Assembly: GCF_008014745.1 (NCBI RefSeq)
Contig: NZ_VPFD01000008.1
Location: 1-64,000 of the forward strand
Direction: 5' to 3'
DNA: 64,000 nt
From: Massilia arenae
Lineage (GTDB): Bacteria; Pseudomonadota; Gammaproteobacteria; Burkholderiales; Burkholderiaceae_D
Shown here: in pieces, positions 1-8,963 of the stretch
Layout of the letters: the number at the start of each line of letters is the position of its first letter
Position numbering within the stretch: the first letter of the stretch is position 1
Notes under the pieces: generated by a model
What the model was told of the DNA's origin: nothing
The model's input: only the letters and a program-made list of their open reading frames with translations
Database searches by the model: none
Made by a program: the position numbers and the translations under genes

Positions 1-50
1 CAAACATGGTGACGCAGGTTAACAGCCTCAGCTAGCGTTTACAACACCTG

Positions 51-88
51 AAAAGAAAAATGCCGCTCAGTCTTAACTGAACGGCATT
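51..88 (-). terminator. Rho-independent terminator after the LysR gene
   Basis: A 13-bp stem with one mismatch (59-71 pairing with 76-88, 4-nt loop) is followed, in the leftward direction, by an A-rich run at 51-60 that reads as a U-tract on the minus strand. It lies 46 bp past the stop of the LysR gene and so probably ends its transcript. Nothing else is recognised in bases 1-134. Confidence 0.7.
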
Positions 89-134
89 AGGCCCGCGGGC
101 CGCCCTTCTCGCATTTGCGCCGCCGTCGCACCGT

Positions 135-1034
135 CTAGCGGTAATCGAGGTGCGCGCTCATGGCCGCCATCTCGGCCACCATCCATTCGCGGAAGCGCCG
201 CACCTTGAGCATATGCTCCTTGTGCGGATTGGCGAGAAAGCGGTAGCCGTTCGCGAACGGCACGCTGCGGCAGGGGATCAGGCGCAGCGCGCCGGCGGCG
301 ATGTCCTGGAACGCGATCCCGTACGGCACCAGGGCCACGCCCTGCCCCGCCACCGCCGCCTGCACCAGCACGCCCCAATGGCTGTAGGCGCGCGAGAAAT
401 CGTAGTCGCCCTTGAGCGCGCGGTTCTCATTGAGCAGCTGCAGCCAGGCCTCGGGCGAATGCACGATCAGTAGACGGTGCTCGTCCAGGTCGGCCAGGGT
501 CAGCGCGGCCTGGCCGGGCGCCAGCAGCTCGGGGCTATAGGCCGGCACCAGCCGCTCGCGAAACAGCACCGTCGGATCGCCGTCCGTTACCGGGCCATAG
601 CGGATCGCGACGTCGGTGCTGTCGGCGTGAAGATCGACCGGAGCATCGTTCGAGTCGAGCCGGATGTCGAGTTCCGGATACAGCTTCGTAAAACGGTGCA
701 TGCGCGGCACCAGCCACTTGATCGCGAACGAGTGGGTGGTGGCGATGCGCAGCACCGCCTCTTCGTCGCCGCTCTGCAGCGCGGTGACCTTGGCGCGCAA
801 CTCGCCCAGCATGCGGGCGGTGGCGATCGCCAGCTCCTGCCCCTTTTCCGTCAGTGCGATGTGGCGCGGATGCCGCACAAAGAGAGGAAACCCAATGCTT
901 TCTTCCAGCTGTTTTACCTGGAGGCTGACCGCGGCCGGGGTCTTGTGCAACTCGTGCGCGGCCAGCTTGAAACTGCCCCAGCGCGCGGCGCACTCGAAGT
1001 CGATCAGGCCCGAAAGGCTGCGCAAAGCCTTCAT
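135..1034 (-). CDS. LysR-family transcriptional regulator (GcvA-like)
   Basis: A 299-residue protein of standard LysR length. It has an N-terminal winged helix-turn-helix (about residues 5-64, containing AAHELHKTPAAVSLQVKQLE) and a C-terminal type 2 periplasmic-binding-fold effector domain (about 90-295). The sequence style (RWGSFKLAAHELHKTPAAVS) matches the GcvA-like subgroup. It starts with ATG at 1034 and is divergent from the epimerase gene at 1140, with 105 bp between the starts. By the usual LysR arrangement it may control that gene and itself from the shared AT-rich intergenic region. The ligand cannot be inferred. It is followed by a terminator at 51-88. Confidence 0.93.
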   Translation of the reverse strand: MKALRSLSGLIDFECAARWGSFKLAAHELHKTPAAVSLQVKQLEESIGFPLFVRHPRHIALTEKGQELAIATARMLGELRAKVTALQSGDEEAVLRIATTHSFAIKWLVPRMHRFTKLYPELDIRLDSNDAPVDLHADSTDVAIRYGPVTDGDPTVLFRERLVPAYSPELLAPGQAALTLADLDEHRLLIVHSPEAWLQLLNENRALKGDYDFSRAYSHWGVLVQAAVAGQGVALVPYGIAFQDIAAGALRLIPCRSVPFANGYRFLANPHKEHMLKVRRFREWMVAEMAAMSAHLDYR

Positions 1035-1139
1035 TTCGAGCCCATGGCTAAGTTTTTCTTATTCATTGGCATGTCTTTTTCTCGTTTGATGGATTGTACT
1101 TCCCCTAGGAAAATAGTGGTGATCACACAAGGAAGCGCC

Positions 1140-2051
1140 ATGCCCAAGAATATTCTCGTGATCGGTGGTACCCGGTTTTTCGGCAAGCTGCTGGTGCAGC
1201 GCCTGGTCCGGGCCGGCCACCACGTCACCATCGCCACCCGCGGCTACGCACCGGATCCTTTCGGCGAGCGCATCACGCGGGTGCGCGTCGACCGCCGCAA
1301 CGAGCACGCCATGCGCGCCGCCTTTGCCGGCGTCAAGTTCGACATCGTCTACGACCAGATGTGCTATTCGCCGCTGGACGCCGCCATCTCGAGCCGCGTC
1401 TTTGGCGGCAATGTCGGCCGCTACGTCATGACCTCGACCATCGACGTCTACCGCGCGCTGGAACCGCAGTCGCAAGCCTTCGACGAAGAATCGCTGCATG
1501 TCGACGCCCAGCCGATCGATACCGCCTACCCATGGCACGATCCGGCGCGCGCCATCGACAGCTATGTCGCCGGCAAGGTCCAGGCCGAGGCTTATCTGTA
1601 CCGCGCCGGCAGCATGCCGGTGGTAACCGTGCGCCTGGGCCACGTGCTGGGCGGCCCGGACGATTTCACCGGCCGCCTCGCGCATTATGTGGACCTGGTG
1701 CGCCAGGGCGCCGCCCTGCAATACACCAGCGCCAAGGCGCGCACGTCCTTCCTGGAGGCGCGCGAGGCGGCCGACTTCCTGGTCTGGGCCGGCGCCCAGG
1801 CGTTTACCGGGCCGGTCAACGCCGCGGCCGATGGCGCGCTGTCGGCCTACGAGCTGCACGGCCGCGTGGGAGCGGCGCTGAATGCGCCGGCACGCATGCG
1901 CAAGCTCACCGCCGGCACGCCGTCGCCGTTCGACCTGGTGACTCCGCTGATGCTCGACACCGGACGCGCAAAAGAACTCGGCTACCGCTTCAGCGATACC
2001 GACGACTGGATCGACAGCGCCATTCGCCAGCACGACCTGGCCTACGTCTGA
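1140..2051 (+). CDS. NAD-dependent epimerase/dehydratase family protein
   Basis: A 303-residue extended short-chain dehydrogenase/reductase. The N-terminal Rossmann motif is VIGGTRFFG (residues 6-14), and a YxxxK-type catalytic pair is seen in SYVAGKVQAE. The open frame runs further upstream, but the ATG at 1140 has a good ribosome site (AAGGA about 7 nt before it) and places the Rossmann motif at the very N-terminus, so it is preferred. The substrate is unknown; related proteins act on nucleotide sugars or are annotated only as reductases. Divergence from the LysR gene suggests regulation by it. The gene is followed by a repeat element and a strong terminator. Confidence 0.88.
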   Translation: MPKNILVIGGTRFFGKLLVQRLVRAGHHVTIATRGYAPDPFGERITRVRVDRRNEHAMRAAFAGVKFDIVYDQMCYSPLDAAISSRVFGGNVGRYVMTSTIDVYRALEPQSQAFDEESLHVDAQPIDTAYPWHDPARAIDSYVAGKVQAEAYLYRAGSMPVVTVRLGHVLGGPDDFTGRLAHYVDLVRQGAALQYTSAKARTSFLEAREAADFLVWAGAQAFTGPVNAAADGALSAYELHGRVGAALNAPARMRKLTAGTPSPFDLVTPLMLDTGRAKELGYRFSDTDDWIDSAIRQHDLAYV

Positions 2052-2063
2052 TCCACCGCTTAC

Positions 2064-2141
2064 TGGACGCGTGGACGGCAGAGCCGTCCACCCTACGTTC
2101 CTCCACATGTAGGGTGGACGGGTTCCCAGTCGACGCGTCCA
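2064..2141. repeat. Nested inverted-repeat element (REP-like)
   Basis: Nested complementary arms: TGGACGCGT (2064-2072) pairs with ACGCGTCCA (2133-2141); TGGACGGC (2072-2079) pairs with GCCGTCCA (2083-2090); and a 13-nt arm at 2084-2096 pairs with 2109-2121. The second and third pairings exclude each other, so two alternative folds are possible. It is noncoding and sits between convergent genes, as bacterial dispersed extragenic palindromes do. No second copy was noticed in this window. Confidence 0.6.
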
Positions 2142-2167
2142 ACCGCAACACGCACCACACGCACATA

Positions 2168-2204
2168 AAACGACAACGCCGGCTCGAAGCCGGCGTTGTC
2201 GTTT
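2168..2204. terminator. Bidirectional Rho-independent terminator
   Basis: A perfect 16-bp stem (2168-2183 with 2189-2204) and a 5-nt loop, with an A-run on the left and a T-run on the right, so it can work in both directions. It lies between the convergent epimerase and OPT transporter genes and ends 4 bp before the OPT stop codon. Confidence 0.85.
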
Positions 2205-2208
2205 GCGC

Positions 2209-4479
2209 TTAGGTCTTCCTGACCTTCTCGCGCGCCACCCACCACAGCAGCAGCACGATGGCGCCATACGGAATCATGCTGAGCCAGTTCGCGCTCGCCC
2301 CTTCGAAGAACGGATTCGACACCTTGGCCCAGGCGCCGATCGCAGCGTCGAAGTCGGTGAAGATACCGGCCGTGATGGCGATGATGATGCCCGCCAGCGC
2401 GCCGCCGGCGATATAGCCCGACGCCAGCAGCACGCCTGCGCTGCGGTCGCCCGCCGCCTGGCGCTCTTCTTCGTTCAGGTGCGCGTTCTGCGGCAGCTTG
2501 TTGTTGCGGCGATCGGCCAGCCAGCGCACGGTGCCGCCGATCGCGATCGGCAGGGTCGCCACCAGCGGCAGGTAGACGCCGACCGAGAATGCCAGCGAGG
2601 CGATGCCCGCCATCTCCAGCACGATCGCAATCATCACGCCGAACAGCACCAGGGTCCACGGCAGTTCCTGGTCCAGGATGCCCTTGATGATGTAGGACAT
2701 CAGCACCGCCTTGGGCGCGTCGTACTTCTTCACCTCGGTGCCGTCCGGACGCGTGCTGTGATGGCCGTTGATGCCCGGGTCGACCAGGTACACCGCCTTG
2801 CCCGCCGCGTCGACGAAGTACTTACCGGCCGGGCCGCCCACCGTGTCCGTCTTGTGCCAGACCTTGTAGGTGTTCGGATCGTCCTTGGCCTGCGGGCCTT
2901 GCAGCTGCCCGGTGTCGCTCAGCGTCGCGGCGTCGACCGTGAGGCCGGGCGCCACCTGGGCCGCCGGCACGTAGACGGTGCCGGCTTCGTTCAGCTTGAG
3001 CAGGATCGGTCCCAGGATCAGGGCCGAGGCGAAGGCGCCGCACAGGATCGCATACTGCTGCATGCGCGGGGTGGAGCCGACCAGGTAGCCGGTCTTGAGG
3101 TCTTGCGAGGTGGTGCCGGCATTGCTGGCGGCGATGCAGACGATGGCGCCGACCGACAGCGCGGTCACGTAATATTGGCCGCCGGTCCAGCCCATCACCA
3201 GGAAGATCAGGCAGGTAAACAGCAGGGTCGCCACCGCCATGCCCGAAATCGGGTTCGACGACGAGCCGATCTCGCCGGTCAGGCGCGAGGAGACGGTAGC
3301 GAACAGGAAACCGAACACCAGGATCAGCACCGCGCCCAGCACGTTCATGTGCAGCGGCGTGGCCAGCGAGATGATGGCGATGATGGCCAGGCAGCCAATC
3401 ACCACCCACTTCATCGGGATGTCGCGGTCGGTGCGCAGCGACTCGTCGCCCTTCGAGCCTTGCCGCACGCCGGCCAGGCCGCCGCGCAGGCCGTTCCAGA
3501 TGGTCGGCAGCGAGCGCGCCAGCGAGATCAGGCCGCCGGCCGCCACCGCGCCGGCGCCGATGTACAGGATGTACGAGGCGCGGATGTCGTCGCCCGTCAT
3601 GTCGCTGATCGGGATCGTGGCCGGCGACAGCGGCACGGTCGCCAGCTCGCCGAAGAACTTGATCATCGGGACCAGCATCAATGAGGCCAGCACGCCGCCG
3701 GCCGCCATCGTGTAGGCGATGCGCGGGCCGATGATGTAGCCGACGCCCACCAGTTCGGGCGAGATCTCGGCGCCGATGCTGCCGGTCTTGAGCGGCGCGC
3801 CGAACTCGAAGTTGATGGTGTCGCGCCAGCCCTTGAACGACACGCTCAGGGTCTTGTACAGGATGCCGATGCCGAAGCCGCCGAAGATCAGCATCGCGCG
3901 CCGTTTCGCCGTCTTCATGGCGTCGCTGCCTTCCGCGGTCGCCGGGTCGCGCACCTCGCCCGCGGCTTCACGGGAAACGTCGGTGGCGGCGGCCTTGAGC
4001 ACCTCGGCGCAGGCCGTGCCTTCCGGGTATTTCAGTTCGCGGTGCTGGTCGACGATCAGCGTGCGGCGCAGCGGGATCATCATCAGGATGCCGAGCAGGC
4101 CGCCCAGCACGCCGACCAGCATCACGCGCGAAATCTCGAGGTCGAAACCGAGGATCATGATGGCCGGCATGGTCACGCCCAGGCCGAAGGCCAGCGATTC
4201 GCCGGCCGAGCCGGCCGTTTGCGCCACGCTGTTCTCGAGGATCGTCGATTCGCGCGCGCCGAGCTTCTTCGCCATGCCGAACAGGGTGATCGCGATCACC
4301 GCCACCGGGATCGAAGCGCTGACCGTCAGGCCTACCTTGAGCACCAGGTAGAGCGAGGACGCGCCGAAGATCATGCCCAGGATGACGCCCATGATCAGGG
4401 CGCGCGGGGTCATTTCAGGCAGCTGGGCGGTGGCGGGGATATACGGCTTGAAGCCGGCCGGTTTCGAATCGAATGGCAT
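2209..4479 (-). CDS. OPT-family oligopeptide (metal-peptide) transporter
   Basis: A 756-residue polytopic inner-membrane protein. The N-terminal part (TPRALIMGVILGMIFG, about residues 22-37) begins a long series of hydrophobic helices typical of the OPT family, which imports oligopeptides or metal chelates by proton symport. A soluble loop of about 110 residues in the second half (about residues 520-630, rich in D/G/K/T) separates the last helix group, as in bacterial OPT members. The ATG at 4479 is chosen over an ATG 30 codons upstream because AAGGAA lies at the right distance and the upstream residues are Arg/His-rich. It is divergent from the PBP1A gene. Substrate not determined. Confidence 0.9.
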   Translation of the reverse strand: MPFDSKPAGFKPYIPATAQLPEMTPRALIMGVILGMIFGASSLYLVLKVGLTVSASIPVAVIAITLFGMAKKLGARESTILENSVAQTAGSAGESLAFGLGVTMPAIMILGFDLEISRVMLVGVLGGLLGILMMIPLRRTLIVDQHRELKYPEGTACAEVLKAAATDVSREAAGEVRDPATAEGSDAMKTAKRRAMLIFGGFGIGILYKTLSVSFKGWRDTINFEFGAPLKTGSIGAEISPELVGVGYIIGPRIAYTMAAGGVLASLMLVPMIKFFGELATVPLSPATIPISDMTGDDIRASYILYIGAGAVAAGGLISLARSLPTIWNGLRGGLAGVRQGSKGDESLRTDRDIPMKWVVIGCLAIIAIISLATPLHMNVLGAVLILVFGFLFATVSSRLTGEIGSSSNPISGMAVATLLFTCLIFLVMGWTGGQYYVTALSVGAIVCIAASNAGTTSQDLKTGYLVGSTPRMQQYAILCGAFASALILGPILLKLNEAGTVYVPAAQVAPGLTVDAATLSDTGQLQGPQAKDDPNTYKVWHKTDTVGGPAGKYFVDAAGKAVYLVDPGINGHHSTRPDGTEVKKYDAPKAVLMSYIIKGILDQELPWTLVLFGVMIAIVLEMAGIASLAFSVGVYLPLVATLPIAIGGTVRWLADRRNNKLPQNAHLNEEERQAAGDRSAGVLLASGYIAGGALAGIIIAITAGIFTDFDAAIGAWAKVSNPFFEGASANWLSMIPYGAIVLLLWWVAREKVRKT

Positions 4480-4582
4480 GGATTTCCTTCGTTGCTGATG
4501 CGGCCCGCCGTGCCGCCGGCGGGCCCAAAGCGAGAATATCGCACATGCACGAACGGAAAGAAAGTGCATATTGAAAGCGGAT

Positions 4583-4588
4583 TATAAT
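4583..4588 (+). promoter_or_regulatory. Possible -10 element for the PBP1A gene
   Basis: A perfect TATAAT hexamer 46 bp upstream of the GTG start of the PBP1A gene, in the 155-bp divergent region shared with the OPT gene. No convincing -35 hexamer is seen at 16-18 bp spacing, so this is tentative. Confidence 0.35.
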
Positions 4589-4634
4589 CGGCCGCTCCTG
4601 GCCCACATCAGGGCCGCACCGCGAAAGTCCAGCA

Positions 4635-7091
4635 GTGAGCGATACCAACAAGCAGTCCAGTAAAACCCTGTTCGGCATGAAGCGCCTGCACGCCTTCATC
4701 CTTGTCGCATTGACCGCGATCCTGCTACCAATCGCCGGCGCCGTGATCTATGTGACGACCGCGATCCTGCCCAAGGTGCCGCCGATCGATGCCGTGACCG
4801 ACTACCGGCCCAAGATCCCGCTGCGGATCTACACGGCCGACAATGTGCTGATCGGCCAGTTCGGCGTCGAGCACCGCGACTTCGTGCCGATCGCGAAGAT
4901 CCCGGCCATGATGAAGTCCGCCGTGCTGGCAATCGAGGACACACGCTTTTATGAACACGGCGGCATCGACTTCATCCGCGCGCTGGGCGCGGCGCGCGCC
5001 AACCTGCGCGGCGGCTTCCGGCAAGGCGCGTCGACCATCACGATGCAGGTGGCGCGCAACTTCTTCCTCACCAACGAGAAGACCCTCGCGCGCAAGTTCA
5101 CCGAGATCGCGCTGGCCTACAAGATCGAGGACTCCCTCACCAAGGACCAGATCCTCGAGCTGTACATGAACCAGATCTACCTGGGCCAGCGCTCCTACGG
5201 TTTCTCGAGCGCAGCGCGCAGCTATTACGGCAAGACGCTCGACCAGCTCACGCTGGCCGAGACCGCGATGCTGGCCGGCCTGCCCCAGAACCCGGCGCGC
5301 ACCAATCCGGTGTCCAACCCCAAGCGCGCGCAGGCGCGCCAGCACGCCATCCTCAAGCGCCTGCTGGAACTGGGCGAAATCGACGAGGCCCGGTACCGCC
5401 AGGCCTTGGCCGAACCGCTGCGCGTCAAGCGCGACGCCGGCCAATCGTTCGACACCCGCGCCGAGTACGTGGCCGAGCTGGCGCGTCAAACGGTCTTCCA
5501 GCAGTTCGGCGAGGAATCGTACACGCGCGGGATCACCGTCACCACTACCATCCTGGCGGCCGAGCAGAACGCCGCCTACGACTCGGTGCGGCGCAACGTG
5601 CTGGCCTATGACGGGCGCCATGGCTACCGTGGCCCGGAAGCGCGCGTCGAGCTGCCGCCCGACGCCGAAGAGCGCGAGGAAGCGATCGTCGACGCGCTGC
5701 AGAAGCGCCCGAGCAGCGACGGCCTGTTGCCGGCCGTGGTGCTCAAGGCCAGCAGCGAAGCGGTGTTGGTCGACACGCTGTCGGGCGAAGACATCACCAT
5801 CCGTGGCGCCGGGCTCAAATTCGCGGCCGCCGCACTGTCGTCCAAGGCACGCGAGAGCGTGAAGATCACCCCGGGCGCCGTCATCCGCATCAGCAAGGAC
5901 AAGGATGGCGACTGGGCCATCACCCAGGTGCCGCAAGTGGCCGCGGCCTTCGTCGCGATCGACGCCGACACCGGCGCCTACCACGCGCTGGTGGGCGGCT
6001 TCGACTACAACCTGCAGAAGTTCAACCATGTGACCCAGGCCTGGCGCCAGCCGGGATCGAGCATCAAGCCCTTCGTGTACTCGGCGGCGCTCGAAAAAGG
6101 CTATTCGCCGACCACCCGCATCCTGGACCAGCCGATCGAGCTGCCCGGCGCCACGCTCGAGACGCCGTGGACGCCGCAGAACGACGACGGTGTGTTCGAC
6201 GGCGAGGTCACGCTGCGCCAGGCGCTGGTGAAATCGAAGAACGTGCCGACGGTGCGCGTGCTGCGCGCGGTATCGGTCGAATTCGCCCACCAGTACCTGG
6301 AGCATTTCGGCTTCGACCTGGCGCGCCATCCGAAGAACTACACAATGGCGCTCGGCACCGGCGCCGTCACGCCGCTGCAGCTGGCGGGCGGCTATGCGGT
6401 GTTTGCAAATGGCGGCTACCGGGTCAAGCCCTACCTGATCGCCAGGATCCAGGACGGCAACGGCGCCGTCATCCTCGAGGCCAGGCCGCCGCAGGCAAAG
6501 GACGAAGCCAGCCGCGCGGTCACGGCGCGCAACGCCTTCGTGGTCGACAGCATGCTGCGCGACGTGGCCCGCTTCGGTACCGCCGCCGGCGCCACCAAGC
6601 AGCTGGGACGGCAAGACCTGGCCGGCAAGACCGGCACCACCAACGACGCCGTCGACGGCTGGTTCGCCGGCTATGCGGGCAATGTGGTGGCGGTGTCGTG
6701 GATGGGCTATGACGAACCGCGTTCGCTGGGCGGGCGCGAATTCGGCTCGACGCTGGCCATGCCGATCTGGATCGACTACATGCGCGTGGCGCTGGCCAAG
6801 GTGCCACCCGTCGAGCGCACGCCCCCGGAGGACGTGGTGCACGACGGCGACGACTGGATCTACCCGGAATTCATCGATGCGGGCGAGACGCGCACGATCG
6901 ACATCGAGCAGGCGCCCGTGGAACAGCCGCTGGACCTGCCGCCCGGCAGCCAGGAAGTCCCACCCGACGCCTCGCCGTTCGACGAACGGCCGGCCATCGA
7001 GGCCTTGCCGCCGATGGTGCCACCACCTGCGCCGCCACCTGCCCCTACGCCACCGCCGCCGAACCCGCCCGCGCAAAACACCTTGTGGTAA
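4635..7091 (+). CDS. mrcA: Penicillin-binding protein 1A (transglycosylase/transpeptidase)
   Basis: An 818-residue class A PBP that polymerises and crosslinks peptidoglycan in the periplasm. In order: a short cytoplasmic tail; one membrane anchor (about 16-38); a GT51 glycosyltransferase domain with EDTRFYEHGG (about 101, catalytic Glu) and RQGASTITMQVARN; an OB-like insert (about 320-430); then the transpeptidase domain with the SxxK motif in GSSIKPF (about 475), SKN (about 535) and KTGTT (about 665). The C-terminal 40 residues are a Pro-rich tail. The GTG start at 4635 is the only start giving a normal cytoplasmic tail; an internal ATG at 4678 would also keep the anchor. Divergent from the OPT transporter. 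Confidence 0.96.
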   Translation: MSDTNKQSSKTLFGMKRLHAFILVALTAILLPIAGAVIYVTTAILPKVPPIDAVTDYRPKIPLRIYTADNVLIGQFGVEHRDFVPIAKIPAMMKSAVLAIEDTRFYEHGGIDFIRALGAARANLRGGFRQGASTITMQVARNFFLTNEKTLARKFTEIALAYKIEDSLTKDQILELYMNQIYLGQRSYGFSSAARSYYGKTLDQLTLAETAMLAGLPQNPARTNPVSNPKRAQARQHAILKRLLELGEIDEARYRQALAEPLRVKRDAGQSFDTRAEYVAELARQTVFQQFGEESYTRGITVTTTILAAEQNAAYDSVRRNVLAYDGRHGYRGPEARVELPPDAEEREEAIVDALQKRPSSDGLLPAVVLKASSEAVLVDTLSGEDITIRGAGLKFAAAALSSKARESVKITPGAVIRISKDKDGDWAITQVPQVAAAFVAIDADTGAYHALVGGFDYNLQKFNHVTQAWRQPGSSIKPFVYSAALEKGYSPTTRILDQPIELPGATLETPWTPQNDDGVFDGEVTLRQALVKSKNVPTVRVLRAVSVEFAHQYLEHFGFDLARHPKNYTMALGTGAVTPLQLAGGYAVFANGGYRVKPYLIARIQDGNGAVILEARPPQAKDEASRAVTARNAFVVDSMLRDVARFGTAAGATKQLGRQDLAGKTGTTNDAVDGWFAGYAGNVVAVSWMGYDEPRSLGGREFGSTLAMPIWIDYMRVALAKVPPVERTPPEDVVHDGDDWIYPEFIDAGETRTIDIEQAPVEQPLDLPPGSQEVPPDASPFDERPAIEALPPMVPPPAPPPAPTPPPPNPPAQNTLW

Positions 7092-7095
7092 TCTT

Positions 7096-7127
7096 CCAGG
7101 TTCCCGACATAGCGACCGGGAACCTGG
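7096..7127 (+). terminator. Terminator-like hairpin after mrcA
   Basis: A perfect 11-bp stem (7096-7106 with 7117-7127) with a 10-nt loop, 4 bp past the mrcA stop. There is no clear U-tract after it, so intrinsic termination is uncertain. Confidence 0.5.
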
Positions 7128-7168
7128 CGCACCGTCGCAGGGTCAGTACAGGGGCGGCGCATCCATCG

Positions 7169-7214
7169 CCTCATGTATCACAGACGCAGCACCTCATGTA
7201 TCACACACGCAGCA
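7169..7214. repeat. Two-copy 23-bp tandem repeat
   Basis: Two adjacent 23-bp units (7169-7191 and 7192-7214) differ at one base. They lie in the leader of the DUF1428 gene, about 38 bp before its start. Function unknown; may be chance slippage. Confidence 0.6.
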
Positions 7215-7251
7215 TCCCAGCCACGCATCACCTTACTTAAGGAGAAGAATC

Positions 7252-7611
7252 ATGGCGTATGTTGACGGTTTTGTCCTGCCCCTGCCCACATCGAAACTCG
7301 AAGAGTACCGCGCCCAGGCCGCCCTGGCCGGCAAGGTCTGGCGCGAGCACGGCGCGCTCGAATACCGCGAGTGGATCGCGGACGACGTCAAGCCGGGCGA
7401 GCACACCTCGTTCCCGCAAAGCGTCAAGCTCGAAGATGGCGAGACCGTCATCCTGGCCTGGGCGGTATACGAATCGCGCAGCCACCGCGACGCCGTGCTC
7501 GAGAAGGTGATGAGCGATGCGCGCCTGGAAGACATGATGAAACCGGGCGGCGTGCCCTTCGACGGCAAGCGTATGTTCTTCGGCGGATTCGAGAACCTGA
7601 TCGATCTGTAG
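7252..7611 (+). CDS. DUF1428 family protein
   Basis: A 119-residue protein that starts MAYVDGFVLPLP and ends GGFENLID, the typical ends of the DUF1428 family of small dimeric alpha/beta-barrel (ferredoxin-like) proteins. The conserved core REHGALEYREW and the late KRMFFGGFE segment are present and the length is normal. AAGGAG lies 8 nt before the ATG. The family has no established biochemical role; it is cytoplasmic. It stands alone, with a tandem repeat in its leader and the PAS signalling block downstream. Confidence 0.9.
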   Translation: MAYVDGFVLPLPTSKLEEYRAQAALAGKVWREHGALEYREWIADDVKPGEHTSFPQSVKLEDGETVILAWAVYESRSHRDAVLEKVMSDARLEDMMKPGGVPFDGKRMFFGGFENLIDL

Positions 7612-7744
7612 CCGCGCGGCGTCTCGGAACGGCACGGAAACCGGGAAATGTGACGTGAAATGGCGCGCACGATTGACACTGCACCTTTTCACATGCCAAC
7701 ATCTGTTTCTATTATTCAATAGCCGCGTCCCGGCATCCGACATC

Positions 7745-8137
7745 ATGACCGTTACGCCCCTTGCCTTCGACGCGCCCGACCTGGCTGCGCGCCTGGACCA
7801 ATGCACGCCGGAGCAGTTCGACGCGCTCGAGTTCGGCGTCATTGGCTTCGGCGCCGACACCAGCGTCACGGTCTACAACGCCTTCGAATCCCAGGCGGCC
7901 GGCCTGTCGCCGCAACGGGTGCTGGGCCAGCCCCTGTTCACCAACGTCGCGCCCTGCATGAACAATTTCATGGTGGCCCAGCGTTTCGAGGACGCCCAGG
8001 AAGACAACAGCGTGCTGGACGACACCATCGACTACGTCCTGACCTTGCGCATGCGTCCGGTCAAGGTCGCGTTGCGCCTGCTGTCGAACCCGGGCGGAAG
8101 CCACCGCTACGTGCTGGTCCAGCGCCAGCCGCGGTGA
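7745..8137 (+). CDS. Photoactive yellow protein-like PAS domain protein
   Basis: A 130-residue single-domain PAS protein. It aligns by eye along its whole length with photoactive yellow protein (PYP). Tyr44 and Glu48 (in VYNAFE) match the chromophore hydrogen-bonding Tyr42 and Glu46 of Halorhodospira PYP, and Cys71 (in NVAPCMNNF) matches Cys69, which binds p-coumaric acid. The positions equivalent to Thr50 and Arg52 are Ala and Leu. Related PYP-like domains often have no known photocycle, and no tyrosine ammonia-lyase or coumaryl ligase gene is seen here, so light sensing is only possible, not shown. The ATG at 7745 is chosen because the PAS fold begins just after it. It is 7 bp upstream of the double-PAS gene, so the two are probably co-transcribed. 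Confidence 0.85.
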   Translation: MTVTPLAFDAPDLAARLDQCTPEQFDALEFGVIGFGADTSVTVYNAFESQAAGLSPQRVLGQPLFTNVAPCMNNFMVAQRFEDAQEDNSVLDDTIDYVLTLRMRPVKVALRLLSNPGGSHRYVLVQRQPR

Positions 8138-8144
8138 GCCCCCG

Positions 8145-8963
8145 ATGAGCAGGGAAGCCAACGACTTCGGCGCCGAGCACGAGGCGCTGATCCAGTTCCT
8201 GTACCTGGCGCCCGTAGGCCTGGTGCAGACCAACGCCCAGGGCGACGTCACCATGATGAATCCGGTAGCGGCCCAGCTCCTGATGCCGCTGTCGCATGAC
8301 GGCGGCCTGGACAACCTGTTCACGGCCCTGGAAAAGGTCGCGCCCGAGCTGCGCGCGCGCACCGCGCAGCACGGCGAGCCCTATGGCAAGATCTGCGACG
8401 GCCTGCACCTTTACCTGGAAGCCGGCGCAGGCGCCAAGCGCGCGCCGCAGGTCCTGGCGCTCACTCTGCTCAAGCTCGATCCCGAACGCATCATGGCCGT
8501 GATCGACGACATTACCGAACAAGTGCGGCGCGAGCGCCGGCTGCGCCAGAACGACGCCTGGCTCAACGCCATCCTCACCGGGGTCCAGGATTACGCCCTG
8601 GTGAGCCTCGACCTGCAGGGCCGGCTCTGCGACTGGAACGCGAGCGTCAAGCGCGTCACCGGCTTCGGCCCCGATGCGGTCGGCCGGCCATTCACGATCT
8701 TCTACCCGCCGGAGGAGGTCGCGCTCGAGTACCGCCAGGACCGGCTGCGCGAAGCCGATGCCAGCGGCTGGTCGCTCGACGAAGGCCGCCGCCAGCGCGC
8801 CGACGGCGCCGTGTTCTGGGGCAGCACGCTGGTCGCCCCGCTGCCGGAGCGCGAGGCACTGCCCGGCGACCCAGACAGCGCCGCCTACTGCCTGATCCTG
8901 CGCGATCTCGGCAAACCACAGGACACCATCGCCCGCCACCAGGAGAACGTCTATGCAGCATGA
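8145..8963 (+). CDS. Double PAS domain sensor protein
   Basis: A 272-residue protein with no output domain. The first PAS-like region (about 12-125) starts LIQFLYLAPVGLVQT and is clearly paralogous to the N-terminus of the next gene product (LVQFLYRAPIGLAQT). A short linker (RRERRLRQNDAWLNAI) leads to a second PAS (about 143-255) with a typical DWNASVKRVTGF segment and a PAC-like end. It probably senses a small molecule, redox state or voltage through a protein partner. Its stop overlaps the start of the GGDEF-EAL gene by 11 bp, so the two are translationally coupled and their products may work together. A truncated or stand-alone sensor subunit is the simplest reading. Confidence 0.82.
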   Translation: MSREANDFGAEHEALIQFLYLAPVGLVQTNAQGDVTMMNPVAAQLLMPLSHDGGLDNLFTALEKVAPELRARTAQHGEPYGKICDGLHLYLEAGAGAKRAPQVLALTLLKLDPERIMAVIDDITEQVRRERRLRQNDAWLNAILTGVQDYALVSLDLQGRLCDWNASVKRVTGFGPDAVGRPFTIFYPPEEVALEYRQDRLREADASGWSLDEGRRQRADGAVFWGSTLVAPLPEREALPGDPDSAAYCLILRDLGKPQDTIARHQENVYAA

